DNA of 41,151 nucleotides from an uncultured Prevotellaceae bacterium (lineage in GTDB: Bacteria; Bacteroidota; Bacteroidia; Bacteroidales; Bacteroidaceae), in assembly GCA_902761905.1 (NCBI GenBank), contig CACWMK010000036.1:1-41151 (forward strand). Reading direction: 5' to 3'. The position numbers were made by a program, and so were the translations under genes. A model generated the notes under the pieces. It did not search any database. It was not told where the DNA came from and saw only the letters and a list, made by a program, of their open reading frames with translations. Below are positions 33,812 to 41,151 of this stretch, piece by piece; position 1 is the stretch's first letter, and each line of letters starts with the position of its first letter.

Positions 33812-35998
33812 GTGCACATATTTATGCAAAAGAACATTTTTTCCAGTCTTATTGCCACTTCATTGGGCATTAGCGAGAAGTTTGTGGCCGGCACACTGGC
33901 ACTACTCGAAGAGGGTTGCACCATACCATTCATAGCCCGCTATCGCAAGGAGCGAACTGGCGGACTCGACGAGGTGCAGATAGCTGCCATCAGCGACCGA
34001 TACGAGAAACTGCTCGAAATCCAGAAACGCAAGGAGACGGTGGTCAAGACCATCACCGAACAAAATAAGATGACGCCACAGCTACAGGAGCGTATCGACA
34101 AATGCTGGGACGCCACCGAACTCGAAGATATCTACCTACCCTACAAACCCAAGCGTCGCACACGTGCCCAAGTGGCTCGCGAGCTAGGTCTGGAACCACT
34201 GGCCAAACTGCTGATGCTACAGCGCGAACGCGATCCTGAAGCCGCAGCTGCCAAGTATGCCAAAGGCGATGTGGCAACTGCCGATGACGCAATAAAGGGA
34301 GCACAGGACATCATTGCCGAGATGATAAGCGAAGATGAGCGCACTCGCCAACAGGTACGAAACGCATTCACACGTCAGGCCACCATCACATCTAAGGTGG
34401 TAAAGACTAAAGCCGACAGCGATGAGGCTGCGAAATACAGCGACTACTTCGATTGGAGCGAGCCGCTGAAGCGATGCTCATCACACCGACTTCTGGCTAT
34501 GCGCAGAGGCGAGACCGAGGGCATTCTGCGAATCAGCATCTCGCCCGATGACGAAGAAACCTGCGAGCGAATAAAGCGCCACTACGTATATGGCAACACG
34601 CCTTGCGGACGACTAGTAGCCGAAGCTATCGACGATGGATATAAGCGATTGCTCAAACCGTCGATCGAGACTGAGTTTGCCGCACTAAGCAAGGAGAAGG
34701 CCGACGAGGAAGCTATCCGCGTGTTTGCCGAGAATCTGCGCCAACTGTTGCTTGGAGCACCACTTGGCCAGAAGCGCGTGATGGGTGTCGACCCAGGATT
34801 CCGCACGGGTTGCAAGGTGGTTTGTCTCGATGCTCAGGGCAACCTGCTTCATCACGACGCCATATTCCCCCACCCGCCTGTAAACAAGCGCACCGAGGCC
34901 GCTCTCACCCTTCAGCGTATGATTGCGAAATATCAGATAGAAGCCATCTCTATCGGCAACGGGACAGCCAGCCGCGAGACTGATGCATTCATCAAAGACG
35001 TGCTTGCAGGCCGATATAATTACGACACAAAGACAGCCGACAAATCAGGAGCTACACCACAGGTATTCGTTGTCAGCGAGTCGGGCGCCAGCGTGTATTC
35101 TGCATCAAAGATTGCCCGCGACGAGTTCCCTGACGAGGATGTAACCGTTCGTGGCGCCGTGTCGATTGGTCGCCGACTGATGGACCCGTTGGCCGAACTT
35201 GTAAAGATTGATCCAAAGAGTATTGGCGTGGGCCAGTATCAGCACGATGTAGACCAGACCAAACTCAAGCATTCGCTCGACCAGACTGTAGAGAGTTGCG
35301 TAAACTCAGTTGGTGTCGACCTAAATACCGCCTCGCAACATCTGCTGATGTACGTAAGCGGACTGGGCGCCACACTGGCCAAGAATATCGTGGACTATCG
35401 TCGTGAGAACGGTGCTTTCACGTCGCGCGCACAACTGCTCAAGGTTCCCCGTCTGGGTCCTTCTGTCTATCAGCAGTGCGCTGGATTCCTTCGCATTCGC
35501 GATGGAAAGAATCCGCTGGATAATTCGGCCGTTCACCCCGAGAGTTATCCTATCGTAGAGAAGATGGCCAAGGATCAGGGCTGCTCAGTGGCCGACCTTA
35601 TTAATAATAAGGACAAGCGCGATGCCATCCAACTGCCACGCTACGTAACAGCCGATGTAGGAATGCCCACACTTACAGATATCCTGTCGGAGCTCGAGAA
35701 GCCTGGTCGCGACCCACGCGAACAACTCGAGGCATTCGAGTTCGACAAGAATGTGTCGACTATCGATGATCTGGTTGAGGGAATGATACTGCCTGGTATC
35801 GTGACAAACATCACCAACTTTGGTGCTTTTGTCGATATCGGAGTGCATCAGGACGGACTGGTACATATCTCGCAGATGGCCAATCGACGCATTTCCCATC
35901 CGCTAGATGTGGTAAAACTGCATCAGCACGTGCAGGTGCGAGTCATTGAGGTTGACCACCGTCGCCACCGAATATCCCTTTCAATGAAGGGAGTTTGA
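33812..35998 (+). CDS. tex: Tex-family RNA-binding protein
   Basis: The product has 728 residues. Order: helical N-terminal Tex domain (IPFIARYRKERTGGLDE; LEDIYLPYKPKRRTRA); RNase H-like YqgF domain (about 323-450, RVMGVDPGFRTGCKVVCLD); helix-hairpin-helix pair (about 500-565, NTASQHLLMYVSGLGATLAKNIV and FTSRAQLLKVPRLG); and a C-terminal S1 domain (about 650-725, EGMILPGIVTNITNFGAFVDIGVHQDGLVHIS). Full length for the family. Tex binds nucleic acids and influences transcription and virulence gene expression; its exact reaction is not settled. A second ATG at 33824 (MQKNIFSSL) is an equally good start. Confidence 0.95.
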   Translation: MHIFMQKNIFSSLIATSLGISEKFVAGTLALLEEGCTIPFIARYRKERTGGLDEVQIAAISDRYEKLLEIQKRKETVVKTITEQNKMTPQLQERIDKCWDATELEDIYLPYKPKRRTRAQVARELGLEPLAKLLMLQRERDPEAAAAKYAKGDVATADDAIKGAQDIIAEMISEDERTRQQVRNAFTRQATITSKVVKTKADSDEAAKYSDYFDWSEPLKRCSSHRLLAMRRGETEGILRISISPDDEETCERIKRHYVYGNTPCGRLVAEAIDDGYKRLLKPSIETEFAALSKEKADEEAIRVFAENLRQLLLGAPLGQKRVMGVDPGFRTGCKVVCLDAQGNLLHHDAIFPHPPVNKRTEAALTLQRMIAKYQIEAISIGNGTASRETDAFIKDVLAGRYNYDTKTADKSGATPQVFVVSESGASVYSASKIARDEFPDEDVTVRGAVSIGRRLMDPLAELVKIDPKSIGVGQYQHDVDQTKLKHSLDQTVESCVNSVGVDLNTASQHLLMYVSGLGATLAKNIVDYRRENGAFTSRAQLLKVPRLGPSVYQQCAGFLRIRDGKNPLDNSAVHPESYPIVEKMAKDQGCSVADLINNKDKRDAIQLPRYVTADVGMPTLTDILSELEKPGRDPREQLEAFEFDKNVSTIDDLVEGMILPGIVTNITNFGAFVDIGVHQDGLVHISQMANRRISHPLDVVKLHQHVQVRVIEVDHRRHRISLSMKGV

Positions 35999-36040
35999 TG
36001 CATCACCATGTTCATAATCACAATATAGCAAAAAAAATCT

Positions 36041-38020
36041 TTATCTTTTCTTTTTGCCTTTACCTGAAGACGATCCTTTACGAGTAGTTACCTTCTTGGA
36101 TTCCGCCTGAGGGTTAGTAGATTTCTCCACTGCTTCATTTGCAATTGCCATTATTTTGGTTTTAGTATCTTCTACCTTTGCATCAGAAAGGAGATATTCG
36201 TTAGTTTGAGTCTTGATAGATTTATTTGACAAAATCTGCTCAACAGATGCTTTCAAATTAGCAGATTCATTTATACAACTTACTGCATTAATAATATTGG
36301 GAGCATAGTCCTTTAATGATTTGTAAGCTTTGGCCTTTAATGCTTTTATTTGATCAAAATACGAATTAGAATCGGAACCAAGATTGATTCTTCCGTCCTT
36401 TACTGCAATACCAGCATCTTCTTTTGAAGACATATTCGCTTGTCTATATGCACTCGCTTCGAGAGGATGAGTGGACTTAAACTTTACATAAGCAGAATCC
36501 TGAGGATTTGGCTCAAAATTCAGATAATATATGTGAGCGATCGACTCTATCTCATCTACAAAATCCGAATTTAGTATATTGCTGAAAACAGCATTATTTC
36601 CTTTATCCTTCCAAACAACTTTTTCTTTATCTGTTGCATATAAATATAGTTTTCCATTCACTGCCTGATAAACACCAGTAAAGAATGATGTAATAGCAGA
36701 ATAAGCTCCAATGAAATTCAGATTGTTTCCCGTTATCGCTGTTCCTGCGAAATAATAGTTTAGGCTGAATTTAAACGAGTTGTCATCATACAGATGTATG
36801 TCATTATCAACAATAAGACGTATTTCGTTGTTAGACACATCTGCTATTCCAGATTTATGATAATTACCCTTTATCAATGATGCCAAATAACGGGGTTCCT
36901 GCATAGGTTCTGGCATAATGTTACCCTGCTTGTCAATCAAAAGATATTCTTCATCTGTTGATTTTACAATTGCTTTCCCGTTATAGAAGTCTGTTCCCGT
37001 CTTGTATTTTGGCTCAATCACAACATTATATTGATCGTCCATATATCCGATCAGACCGTTTTCACATATCACACACATATTATCTTTAAAGGCGCCGATT
37101 GTGTCGTATTTGCATTGAAGAATTTCCTTGTATTTTTTATCTATAACACCATACTTATTAAGACTGTTTTTTACTATCTGCTTCTCGTTTTTGCTTATAA
37201 TGCAATTATACTCTTTTATCTCTTGCTTGTCTAAAAAGAACAATGTGGTCTTCGACTCCTTTTTATTAAATTGTCCAAAGACATTGAAAGTTAACTCCGC
37301 AAATTCTGCATTCTTATCCATGGGTAAATACACCTTCTGAGAAACATCACGTATTTCACCCTTACCGTGGTCAATAAGGCAGAAGATGGTTTTGTCGTCA
37401 TCAATCGCTTTAATTTTGGAATACTTTGCTTCAAAAATCACACGCTTATCCTTTATGCTCACCAATCCTATTTTTTCGTCATCACGAAAGGTTTTAAGGT
37501 TATTCTTATCTATAAACTTAAGTAGTTCTATGTCGTTCTCAAGTAATGCTTGATTAAGCGTATCAACCACATTACATAGTCCATTCTTTTTCGTCACCCA
37601 TGTTGTGCCGTTTTTAAATCCGTCAATACTTTTGTATTTAGGAACTACTTTTGTCTTTTCATCGGGACTGCTAAATCCATATAGATTACCCAATTTGGTT
37701 ATTACTCTATTATCGTGTATTTCTGACATTGAATCATATTGGGGATAAATACTATACACCCCAGCATCTGAAATCATTCCGAATCTACCGCCAGATTTCA
37801 CTATTGCATAACCCTGATTGAAGTCACGAGCATCTTCAAAAACACACTTTATTACAACCTTTCCCTTTTCGTTCTGATAACCATATAAACCTTTTTTTTC
37901 AATAACCGTTAAAGCTCCTCGATTTTTATCCTTAATCGGTTTTAGTTTATCAAAAACCTGAGCATTTATCATCAAACTCGTTACAAGACAACACAACAAT
38001 AAAAAACATCTGTTTTTCAT
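36041..38020 (-). CDS. Exported WG-repeat protein, AT-rich
   Basis: The product has 659 residues from the ATG at 38020, which starts a good signal peptide (MKNRCFLLLCCLVTSLMINAQ); the open frame extends to 38071 but without a signal. WG-type repeats of the form glycine-aromatic-hydrophobic followed by a Pro-x-Tyr turn run through the first two thirds (KKGLYGYQNEKGKVVIKCVFED, GRFGMISDAGVYSIYPQYD, NLYGF...VVPKYKS, GLIGYMDDQYNVVIEPKY). The tail is basic (RKGSSSGKGKKKR). The gene is visibly richer in A and T than its neighbours, which suggests later arrival. The repeats suggest a beta-solenoid or propeller surface for binding; no catalytic motif is seen. It converges with tex across 42 bases. Confidence 0.82.
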   Translation of the reverse strand: MKNRCFLLLCCLVTSLMINAQVFDKLKPIKDKNRGALTVIEKKGLYGYQNEKGKVVIKCVFEDARDFNQGYAIVKSGGRFGMISDAGVYSIYPQYDSMSEIHDNRVITKLGNLYGFSSPDEKTKVVPKYKSIDGFKNGTTWVTKKNGLCNVVDTLNQALLENDIELLKFIDKNNLKTFRDDEKIGLVSIKDKRVIFEAKYSKIKAIDDDKTIFCLIDHGKGEIRDVSQKVYLPMDKNAEFAELTFNVFGQFNKKESKTTLFFLDKQEIKEYNCIISKNEKQIVKNSLNKYGVIDKKYKEILQCKYDTIGAFKDNMCVICENGLIGYMDDQYNVVIEPKYKTGTDFYNGKAIVKSTDEEYLLIDKQGNIMPEPMQEPRYLASLIKGNYHKSGIADVSNNEIRLIVDNDIHLYDDNSFKFSLNYYFAGTAITGNNLNFIGAYSAITSFFTGVYQAVNGKLYLYATDKEKVVWKDKGNNAVFSNILNSDFVDEIESIAHIYYLNFEPNPQDSAYVKFKSTHPLEASAYRQANMSSKEDAGIAVKDGRINLGSDSNSYFDQIKALKAKAYKSLKDYAPNIINAVSCINESANLKASVEQILSNKSIKTQTNEYLLSDAKVEDTKTKIMAIANEAVEKSTNPQAESKKVTTRKGSSSGKGKKKR

Positions 38021-38137
38021 TCCTGCACCATCCGTCTGTAAGAAGCTTTTTGATTCCATAATAATCCACACTAATCTGTGTCGTGCGCAACTCTAATGCC
38101 ATACTGTCCCCTTGATTGGCGGTTAGTCGTAATACAT

Positions 38138-38167
38138 AAAAAAGGCGTTGGGAACCGCTTGAACGCC
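38138..38167 (-). terminator. Terminator-like hairpin in the WG-gene leader
   Basis: The minus strand reads GGCGTT, a 12-base loop, AACGCC, then TTTTTT. It lies about 118 bases before the WG start codon and about 40 bases after the predicted transcription start, so it would end most transcripts unless bypassed. The stem is 6 bp, so the call is moderate. Confidence 0.55.
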
Positions 38168-38203
38168 CTGCCACACCAACCACATAGGTCAGTAATGACA
38201 ATG

Positions 38204-38211
38204 CAAAAGTA
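38204..38211 (-). promoter_or_regulatory. -7 box upstream of the WG-gene leader
   Basis: The minus strand has TACTTTTG. The upstream region is AT-rich, with no TTG at the right distance. Transcription would start near 38198 and run into the hairpin at 38138-38167. Confidence 0.45.
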
Positions 38212-38330
38212 CTAATAATAATTAATACTTGTGAATAAAATGAAGAAAATTTTAAAAAAAATCGCAATTTGTCGCCAAAATGCATTGATATCGATGTAAA
38301 ATCAAGCAAGAATTTGACTTTCTGCCGGTT

Positions 38331-39019
38331 CTATTTCTTTTTGTGTACGTGCAGTATATCGTCCTTGATGCCTTGTGGGATGATGTGCAGCAGACGCGCC
38401 ACATCGTTCATCAGCAGAGTGTTGATACTCTCACGCAGACAGGGCTCCAATGGCTTACGATGCTTGTCGGCATCCTCTTCGTAAGCCTCTATCAGCCGAC
38501 CGTGACTCCACACTTCCCTCTGTGTGAGCACTGTTTTTCGGCCTTCTTTCATCTCCAACTTCCAAACACCGTCAGGGTATCCATTGTCATCACACAGACC
38601 TGAAAAGATGCCCCCCCAGCCATATGACCAGTGATACGGCCACAGATTTCGCCATCAAATACCGACAGTGTCAAATCAGCAGCCACATTTCGTGTGGTGT
38701 CGAGCATCGAGAACAGCAGATCGCCGCTTAGTACGCCACCCACAAAGAATGCACGCACTTGACTATGGCCATCGATGGTCTTGCTATACAGCGACCAATA
38801 TCCACTTTTAGCATTCTGTTCAAACTCGCCCTCAGCGCGCTCATAGCTATCATCATCTATGTAGCACTGATACTGGAAATCACCATCGAGCACGTGTCCT
38901 TCAGGCGTCCGAACATAAACATAATCAGCCTCACCACGACCGAACTCGCCACTATAAAACTCATGCCCCTCAGGTATGTTTGTAAGAAGCCTAGTTATGA
39001 ATCGAGAAACATTTCCCAT
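38331..39019 (-). pseudogene. Gene of unknown function split by a frameshift at a G7 tract
   Basis: Two overlapping frames form one protein. The first, from ATG 39019, runs 134 codons to ITGHMAGG; the second continues as GIFSGLCDDNGYPDGVWKLEMKEGRK and ends HVHKKK at 38331. The switch falls in a run of seven G on the minus strand (38617-38611). Eight or five G would give one 229-residue protein; with seven, translation of the first frame ends at 38549. The continuation YPDGVWKLEMKEGRKTVLTQREVW resembles MORN-like GxWxxYxxNGxL patterns. There is no signal peptide. The cause may be phase variation, ribosomal slippage on GGGGGGG, a real mutation or a sequencing error. Confidence 0.8.
38611..38617. 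repeat. Seven-base C/G homopolymer at the frameshift
   Basis: Seven C on the plus strand, seven G in the coding strand. Tracts of this length are prone to slippage during replication, transcription and translation, and the coding frame changes exactly here. Confidence 0.9.
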
Positions 39020-39044
39020 ACACCATACATTTATATTTCGGCTG

Positions 39045-39075
39045 CAAATATAGCGTATTTTTATAAATCAACCAA
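39045..39075 (-). promoter_or_regulatory. Promoter of the frameshifted gene
   Basis: The minus strand has TTTGG with TTG at 39073-39075, 20 bases, then TATATTTG (39045-39052), a perfect match. The start lies about 20 bases before ATG 39019. A well-formed promoter argues that the gene is still in use. Confidence 0.65.
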
Positions 39076-39172
39076 ACTATTTGCAAAAAATCTACCTGTC
39101 ATTTCTTGCATCCGTTCAGTTGCAAGCGGCAAGCCGAGCGGTTACGATTGTCATGATTGGTGCTTTTCAGAA

Positions 39173-39334
39173 ACGTTGCAAACGTTGCCGTTGCAACGTT
39201 GCATGAAGGTGTATAATAACTCTAAGTTATTAACTTCTATTTATCATAATCCGGTAATATATATCCGATATACATTCCCTAAAATAGGTATGATAGTCCT
39301 TATTGCAACGTTGCAACGGCAACGCTTGCAACGC
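39173..39334. repeat. 162-bp element with 31-bp inverted ends, MITE-like
   Basis: Bases 39173-39203 and the reverse complement of 39304-39334 agree at 29 of 31 positions. The arms are built of CGTTGCAA-like units and include the palindrome GCAACGTTGC. The 100-base AT-rich interior holds a small hairpin (AATAAC/GTTATT) and no ORF. It resembles a miniature inverted-repeat element or a cruciform-forming site; I see no clear target duplication. Confidence 0.75.
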
Positions 39335-39475
39335 ATCAACTGCACGAATGCTATGTTTAGCAGACGCAAGCGTATTGTTTATGTATTGCAAATGTAATAC
39401 TTTTTCAGCACACCGCAAACACTCACAAAAACGTCTACACATAGTAGCTAACATCAGTGCCGCCAATCGCAAGGC

Positions 39476-39541
39476 GCGCCTCACGAGGAAAAATTATTTC
39501 CCTCGTGGGGGAGAAAAATTTCTCTCACGGGGCAGTAAAAA
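39476..39541. repeat. 22-base repeat set A, three units
   Basis: Units start at 39476, 39498 and 39520. The cores TTCCCTCGTGGGGGA and TTCTCTCACGGGGCA are clear; the first unit (GCGCCTCACGAGGAA) is degenerate. The core type matches that inside the ABC-F gene (TTCCCTCGTTGGGAA). Confidence 0.7.
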
Positions 39542-39554
39542 GATACCCGTAATG

Positions 39555-39620
39555 TATCTGGTAGATATGTTACGGCAATCTACCAGATAGTACGGCACTA
39601 TCTAACAGATTGCGACAACC
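39555..39620. repeat. 22-base repeat set B, three units
   Basis: ATCTGGTAGAT (39556), ATCTACCAGAT (39578) and ATCTAACAGAT (39600) are palindromic cores ATCT-NNN-AGAT, exactly 22 bases apart. The first two can also pair with each other as a 12-bp perfect stem (TATCTGGTAGAT with ATCTACCAGATA). Confidence 0.8.
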
Positions 39621-39645
39621 TTGTAAAAATCCTTCAAAACAGCTG

Positions 39646-39711
39646 AATTCTACACTATTAATACTAACAATTGGTAGGATTAATAGTAGCAATTGATAGC
39701 ATTAATTTTTG
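39646..39711. repeat. 22-base repeat set C, three units
   Basis: Units start at 39646, 39668 and 39690. Units 2 and 3 share CAATTGRTAGNATTAAT; unit 1 is degenerate, with AATTC and TATTAATACTA. The period is 22 bases, as in the other sets, though the sequence differs. Confidence 0.65.
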
Positions 39712-39764
39712 CAAAAGTCACTGCGAAACAGTCTGGCAACAAGATTCAATTATGTCAAGACTAT

Positions 39765-40700
39765 TTACTCTTCCGGTCTAAAATTGTGCCAGGTGGGATT
39801 TATCTGGCGTTTGTCGTGCATGACTAGCTGGAGGCGCTTTTTGCCATTGGTTGAGGATATACGGGTGCCATCGTAGAAGTACTCGTGTACGGCACCTTCC
39901 ATTTCCAGCGGGTTGGTCTTGATGTATAGTACATTGTGGGCCTTACGGCTGTTCTCTACTATGACAGCATTGATGGTGTTGCAACCAAAACCACACGGAC
40001 CGTCAACAACTACCGCACCTGGATAGAACGACACCTTCTGCGGACGACGCTCAGTAATGAGCAGCTTTGCACTGGCCACAACACTTATAATGGCACCCAG
40101 TTTATCATTGTCCGAGCGAAGCCATAGTTCATTGTAGCCATCCCCGTCGATGTCGACATAGGCGTATTTTGTCATAGGATTATCATTGAATGCATGATCA
40201 TTCATGATAAGACGTTTAGAAATAACGGTGCATACCATACGGATAAAGTATTCCTTCTCGCCCTCTCCCACTCCGTCTGACGGCAGGAAATCATCTACAT
40301 ACCAGTCGTCGCGCTCGAATTGCATTCTGAGTACCACCTCGCCCTCCTTACCAAAATTGCGTACAGCAACCTTTACTATAGCAGTGCTATCAGTAAAAGC
40401 CTCGATCGATGCAGCACGCGCAGAGAGATCCTTGCTATAATCCTGAGCATTAATCCAATGGTCATAGTCGAGCAGAATATCGTCCTCGTCCATCTGATCC
40501 ATCGCCTGACGCATAAGATCACGATATCCGACAGAACAAAACGCACTGTCGAGATTCATCTTATTATAATAGCTATAAATGGTGTCGATACGCTGACTAA
40601 GATAATTAGACGAATGCTTATCTACATCGGCAGCCGAAGCGGACAATGAACCGCAGAACTGCAGAAACAGCACAAATATAGCATATTGCAAATATTTCAT
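39765..40700 (-). CDS. Exported protein of unknown function
   Basis: The product has 311 residues from the ATG at 40700, which starts a clear signal peptide (YLQYAIFVLFLQFCGSLSASAAD). The open frame extends to 40757, but this lies on the promoter. The mature protein begins with a helical part (LSQRIDTIYSYYNKMNLDSAF) followed by a beta domain (TAIVKVAVRNFGKEGEVVLRMQFERDDWYVDDF) like those of small periplasmic stress proteins (DUF3828-type). The C-terminal half holds YAYVDIDGDGYNELWLRSD, a DxDxDGxxE loop of the calcium-binding FG-GAP or dockerin kind. The gene stands alone with its own promoter. I do not recognise a specific function. Confidence 0.78.
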   Translation of the reverse strand: MKYLQYAIFVLFLQFCGSLSASAADVDKHSSNYLSQRIDTIYSYYNKMNLDSAFCSVGYRDLMRQAMDQMDEDDILLDYDHWINAQDYSKDLSARAASIEAFTDSTAIVKVAVRNFGKEGEVVLRMQFERDDWYVDDFLPSDGVGEGEKEYFIRMVCTVISKRLIMNDHAFNDNPMTKYAYVDIDGDGYNELWLRSDNDKLGAIISVVASAKLLITERRPQKVSFYPGAVVVDGPCGFGCNTINAVIVENSRKAHNVLYIKTNPLEMEGAVHEYFYDGTRISSTNGKKRLQLVMHDKRQINPTWHNFRPEE

Positions 40701-40726
40701 ATAAGTCGTAAGTATTATTTTGCTTG

Positions 40727-40757
40727 CAAAAATAAGAATAATATGCGAAACCTGCAA
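40727..40757 (-). promoter_or_regulatory. Promoter of the exported protein gene
   Basis: The minus strand has TTG (40755-40757), 20 bases, then TATTTTTG (40727-40734), an exact match. It decides the start codon at 40700. Confidence 0.75.
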
Positions 40758-40772
40758 GCAAAAAGCTGGAAA

Positions 40773-40805
40773 AATATAAAATCCCTACCATTGCTGGCGG
40801 GGATT
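40773..40805 (-). terminator. Intrinsic terminator of rplT
   Basis: The minus strand pairs AATCCC (40805-40800) with GGGATT (40785-40780), plus an inner GCC/GGT pairing around AGCAAT with one mismatch, followed by a T-rich stretch (TTATATTTTT). It lies 28 bases after the stop codon. Confidence 0.7.
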
Positions 40806-40833
40806 CTATTCTTAAGACTGGTAAAGTCTGGAT

Positions 40834-41151
40834 TTACTTAACCTTCTCCACGATAGCCTTGAAAGCCTCGGGATTGTTCATAGCGAGGTCAGCGAGAACC
40901 TTACGGTTGATCTCGATACCTGCCTTAGCGAGGTTACCCATGAATACAGAGTAGCTGATACCCTCCTGACGAGCGGCAGCGTTGATACGCTGAATCCACA
41001 ACGCACGGAAGTTGCGCTTCTTGTTGCGACGATCACGATAGGCGTAGGTCAGACCCTTCTCCCATGTGTTCTTTGCTACTGTCCAAACATTCTTGCGGGC
41101 TCCAAAATAGCCGCGGGTAAGCTTCAAAATTCTCTTACGCTTTGCTCTTGA
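40834..41151 (-). CDS. rplT: 50S ribosomal protein bL20, 5' end missing
   Basis: The frame is open to the right edge, giving 105 residues, [23 protein letters not shown] to [10 protein letters not shown]. The family has about 115, so only some nine N-terminal residues (usually MPRSVNHVA) lie outside the window. Core motifs are intact ([23 protein letters not shown]). bL20 is essential for early 50S assembly; its gene usually follows infC and rpmI, so these probably lie beyond the right edge. Confidence 0.97.
   Translation of the reverse strand, partial: SRAKRKRILKLTRGYFGARKNVWTVAKNTWEKGLTYAYRDRRNKKRNFRALWIQRINAAARQEGISYSVFMGNLAKAGIEINRKVLADLAMNNPEAFKAIVEKVK

Larger units (their letters stand above)
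38021..38330. other. Leader region of the WG-repeat gene
   Basis: This 310-base gap is not plain spacer. On the minus strand it holds a -7 box (38204-38211), a hairpin terminator (38138-38167) and a GC-richer block (38025-38190) between two AT-rich flanks. A 119-codon frame (37950-38309) crosses it but starts upstream of the promoter and runs into the WG gene in another frame, so I do not call it a gene. It may hold a small RNA or an attenuator. Confidence 0.5.
39020..39764. other. Repeat-rich intergenic region
   Basis: No gene is supported in these 745 bases. They hold the promoter of the frameshifted gene (39045-39075), a 162-bp element with long inverted ends (39173-39334) and three sets of 22-base-period repeats (39476-39541, 39555-39620, 39646-39711). 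Short open frames cross the repeats but have no ribosome site or family resemblance. Confidence 0.75.

Noticed and set aside
37950-38309. 119-codon minus-strand frame across the WG-gene leader
   Set aside because: It starts upstream of the predicted promoter, has no good ribosome site and overlaps the WG gene signal peptide in another frame. I treat the region as leader or structured RNA.
39302-39590. Plus-strand frame of about 95 codons in the repeat region
   Set aside because: It runs through the inverted arm and set A repeats, is very Arg/Lys/Asn-rich and has no ribosome site.
39476-39711. CRISPR array
   Set aside because: Units are 22 bases with no separate unique spacers, only three per set, palindromic, and there are no cas genes nearby.

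Overview
This window looks like chromosome of a gut-type Bacteroidales bacterium, most likely Prevotella or a close relative. The evidence is protein content (RprX/RprY-type two-component system, FecR-like anti-sigma with a DUF4974-like end, STN-plug-barrel receptor, EF-G paralogue, C11 lipoprotein, LolA-like/ABC-F/M13 genes) and promoters of the Bacteroidetes type: a -7 box TAnnTTTG, often with TTG about 20 bases upstream. I saw no tRNA, rRNA, CRISPR array, phage gene or intact transposase.

Layout. 1-1112 (-): clostripain-like lipoprotein cut by the left edge. 1438-1803 (+): sodium:dicarboxylate symporter with its middle deleted. 1927-2427 (+): small membrane protein. 2479-4530 (-) and 4741-8485 (+): two divergent ECF sigma operons; the second encodes sigma, FecR-like anti-sigma and an outer-membrane receptor. 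8569-9760 (-): rpsF-rpsR-rplI. 9878-12376 (-): rprX-rprY plus a small membrane protein. 12552-14711 (-): EF-G paralogue lacking the catalytic His. 14921-16027 (+): hemW. 16017-28940 (-): a closely packed run of eight genes. 29058-33743 (-): LolA-like, ABC-F, M13 peptidase. 33812-35998 (+): Tex. 36041-38020 (-): AT-rich WG-repeat protein. 38331-39019 (-): frameshifted gene. 39020-39764: repeat-rich gap. 39765-40700 (-): secreted protein. 40834-41151 (-): rplT, cut by the right edge.

The best candidate for an undescribed system is 19668-28940. Five genes, separated by 0-10 bases behind one promoter, encode a four-ribbon zinc protein, a membrane-anchored Ser/Thr kinase, an AAA+ protein with four tandem CbbX-like modules, a zinc-ribbon FHA protein and a PP2C phosphatase. 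Three of the five carry N-terminal zinc ribbons. The kinase tail repeats a DGT(I/V)R-type motif that could be the phosphothreonine mark read by the FHA protein and erased by the phosphatase. This would be a phospho-switch controlling a multi-ring remodelling ATPase; the target is unknown.

A second theme is repeats. Four separate sets of 22-base-period palindromic units occur, each with three units: three sets lie together in 39476-39711 and one lies inside the ABC-F gene, where 3 x 22 = 66 bases keeps the reading frame. A 162-bp element with 31-bp inverted ends, a heptamer array in the rpsF promoter and a G7 tract at a frameshift add to the picture of an unstable genome.
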